Part shown: piece by piece, positions 6,447 through 7,489 of the stretch
Position numbering within the stretch: position 1 is the stretch's first letter
Layout of the letters: each line of letters begins with the position of its first letter
Assembly: GCA_015662405.1 (NCBI GenBank)
Contig: DQUE01000044.1
Span: 1 to 7,489, forward strand
Source of the DNA: Sulfurimonas autotrophica
Lineage (GTDB): Bacteria; Campylobacterota; Campylobacteria; Campylobacterales; Sulfurimonadaceae
DNA length: 7,489 bases
Direction: 5' to 3'
Translations under genes and position numbers: made by a program
The notes under the pieces: generated by a model
Told to the model about the DNA's origin: nothing
Databases searched by the model: none
Seen by the model: only the letters and a program-made list of their open reading frames with translations

Positions 6447-6474
6447 ATTGTAACATAAAAAGAGTACATGTGAA
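6447..6474 (-). promoter_or_regulatory. Candidate promoter of the permease, possibly leaderless
   Basis: On the minus strand TTCACA (6469-6474) and TACAAT (6447-6452) are 16 bp apart. The end of the -10 is only 5 nt from the permease ATG at 6441, so transcription would begin at or next to the start codon. This fits the absence of a Shine-Dalgarno. Confidence 0.4.
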
Positions 6475-6492
6475 GTGAAGATTTATAGCTTT

Positions 6493-6531
6493 AAAAGAAA
6501 AAGAGAGTCTTGTCTCCCAAGAGGGAGACAA
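6493..6531 (-). terminator. Intrinsic terminator of the porin gene
   Basis: On the minus strand TTGTCTCCC (6523-6531) and GGGAGACAA (6510-6518) form a perfect 9-bp stem with a TCTT loop. After 7 nt (GACTCTC) comes TTTTTCTTTT (6493-6502). The hairpin starts 20 nt past the porin stop codon. The gap between stem and T-tract is longer than ideal, so efficiency is uncertain. It separates the porin from the permease behind it. Confidence 0.7.
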
Positions 6532-6551
6532 TAAAAGCCCTAGTGTTTAGA

Positions 6552-7489
6552 CTAGAAGTTATAAGTTAGATATGCTTGAATAGTATTTGATGTTTCATCA
6601 TCACCAACAGCTGCAGTTTTAATATCAGCAAAAATATACGCCAACGTTGCATCTAATGGACCAAATTTTTTCGAAGCAGTTAAGGTAACTTCACTTAAAT
6701 CATTATCACCAGCAGCAGCTGACTGATCAGCATACGTATAGTAAAGACCAAGATCTGTACCAGCAACTTTTCCTTCAACAGTAACATTAAACGCATCTGT
6801 ATCATGTTGTGTTATTTTTCCATAATTCCACCATGCTTCAGTATAGAGTTTAGAGTAACCAGTTGCAGTTGCAGTTGCAGTGTTTGCTGCCGTTAAAAAA
6901 CCTTTTTTATCTACTGAAGAGTATGAAACTTTAACTGTAGCAAGATCTTTTACTTCATACCCTACCATCACTGCATAGACAGAAGATGTATCTCTATTTC
7001 CATTTTTTACTTCTAGTGCAGAGTATTGCAAACCAGCTATAATACCTTCTACACCTAAATCAGTTGCATCAAGATCAGCTTGTAACCAGTATGCAGTTGC
7101 AAGTCTCGTCAAATCATAGTACCAAGCTTGAACAGTCAATGGTTTAAAAGAGTTGTTTATTACACCAACTGCATATGCACCATCAGTACCATAAGTACTA
7201 AATTCACCATTAGTATTTACAACTCCACTACCTAAAGTCAAAGGCAATCTTAGATTAGCTGGCTCTACCAATACACCGCCATCTGGCGTACCATTTCCGT
7301 TACCAACATACGCACCAACTAATGTAGTATCAGGAATATCTTGATTGATAACTACAGCAGCTTCAAAAGTATTTTTCTCAATTGACCACTTTTCAGTAAA
7401 TACTAGTGGCGTATCTAACTCCATGCGACCAAGCTTCACAGTAGTCTTTCCTGCAGTTGCAGCAACCCAAGCCTCATTTACCCAGTTAA
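6552..7489 (-). CDS. Outer-membrane porin, epsilonproteobacterial type (5' end outside window)
   Basis: The frame is open to the right edge, giving 311 visible residues; the signal peptide and first strands lie outside. A GTG at 7437-7439 is an internal Val, because sixteen in-frame codons (NWVNEAWVAATAGKTT) precede it and match the family pattern. The sequence alternates amphipathic beta strands with loops rich in Gly, Asn, Thr and Asp, has no cysteine, and ends in Phe (YLTYNF), the C-terminal signal of beta-barrel proteins handled by BamA. The KLGRMELDTPLVFTEKWSI block is typical of the Opr-like porins of Sulfurimonas, Arcobacter and relatives, trimeric general-diffusion channels; substrate selectivity cannot be read from the sequence. 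It ends at TAG 6552-6554, followed by its own terminator, so it is probably a single strongly expressed gene. Confidence 0.9.
   Translation of the reverse strand, partial: NWVNEAWVAATAGKTTVKLGRMELDTPLVFTEKWSIEKNTFEAAVVINQDIPDTTLVGAYVGNGNGTPDGGVLVEPANLRLPLTLGSGVVNTNGEFSTYGTDGAYAVGVINNSFKPLTVQAWYYDLTRLATAYWLQADLDATDLGVEGIIAGLQYSALEVKNGNRDTSSVYAVMVGYEVKDLATVKVSYSSVDKKGFLTAANTATATATGYSKLYTEAWWNYGKITQHDTDAFNVTVEGKVAGTDLGLYYTYADQSAAAGDNDLSEVTLTASKKFGPLDATLAYIFADIKTAAVGDDETSNTIQAYLTYNF
6861..6881 (-). repeat. In-frame hexanucleotide repeat in the porin gene
   Basis: The coding strand holds three and a half copies of ACTGCA, encoding alternating Thr-Ala (TATATAT) in what is probably an exposed loop before GYSKLYTEAWW. 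The unit is two codons, so slippage would change loop length without breaking the frame. It is short, so instability is only a possibility. Confidence 0.75.

Noticed and set aside
6442..6531. N-terminal extension of the permease to the TTG at 6531
   Set aside because: The extra 30 residues do not resemble the family, would start within the terminator hairpin, and have no ribosome binding site.
6539..6554. Small CTAGT/ACTAG inverted repeat at the porin stop codon as a terminator
   Set aside because: It has only a 5-bp AT-rich stem and no T-tract; the 9-bp hairpin just beyond is the far better candidate.

Overview
The window looks like chromosomal DNA of a free-living member of the Campylobacterota (Epsilonproteobacteria), most likely a Sulfurimonas-like sulfur oxidiser. 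The DNA is AT-rich. It carries an HP0268-family gene next to miaB and divergent from nusA, a NusA without the C-terminal repeats of the E. coli protein, a short Xer-type recombinase, and a porin of the type common in marine epsilonproteobacteria. The assignment rests on protein resemblance and gene order recalled from memory, not on a search.

Left part (1-4141, all minus strand): a tightly packed six-gene run transcribed right to left. In order of transcription it holds an HP0268-like small nuclease-family protein (3896-4141), MiaB tRNA methylthiotransferase (2582-3886), a DUF374-type lysophospholipid acyltransferase (1966-2598), a small membrane-anchored TPR-like protein (1521-1976), a tyrosine recombinase with all six catalytic residues (704-1558), and an unrecognised protein with a very acidic repetitive tail that runs off the left edge (1-710). 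After miaB every junction overlaps, by 17, 11, 38 and 7 nt, so this is almost certainly one operon with translational coupling.

Centre (4142-4309): a 168-bp divergent promoter region. Two TATAAT-like -10 boxes face outwards and lie at exactly equal distances (6 bp) from the arms of a perfect 11-bp inverted repeat. A second perfect inverted repeat (10-bp arms) fills the predicted nusA 5' leader. nusA (4310-5446, plus strand) follows and ends at a short hairpin in a 35-bp convergent gap.

Right part (5482-7489, minus strand): a DppB/OppB-type ABC permease (5482-6441) with no transporter partner in the window and a possible leaderless promoter. Upstream of it is a terminator hairpin (6493-6531) that closes an outer-membrane porin gene (6552-7489, 5' end outside the window).

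Most of the window is ordinary core-genome content. No CRISPR array, insertion sequence, tRNA or rRNA was seen, and no clear new multi-gene system. The points most worth a second look are the symmetric divergent promoter with its dyad, the nusA leader hairpin, the Xer-family recombinase embedded in a tRNA-modification/envelope operon, and the acidic-repeat protein coupled to it.
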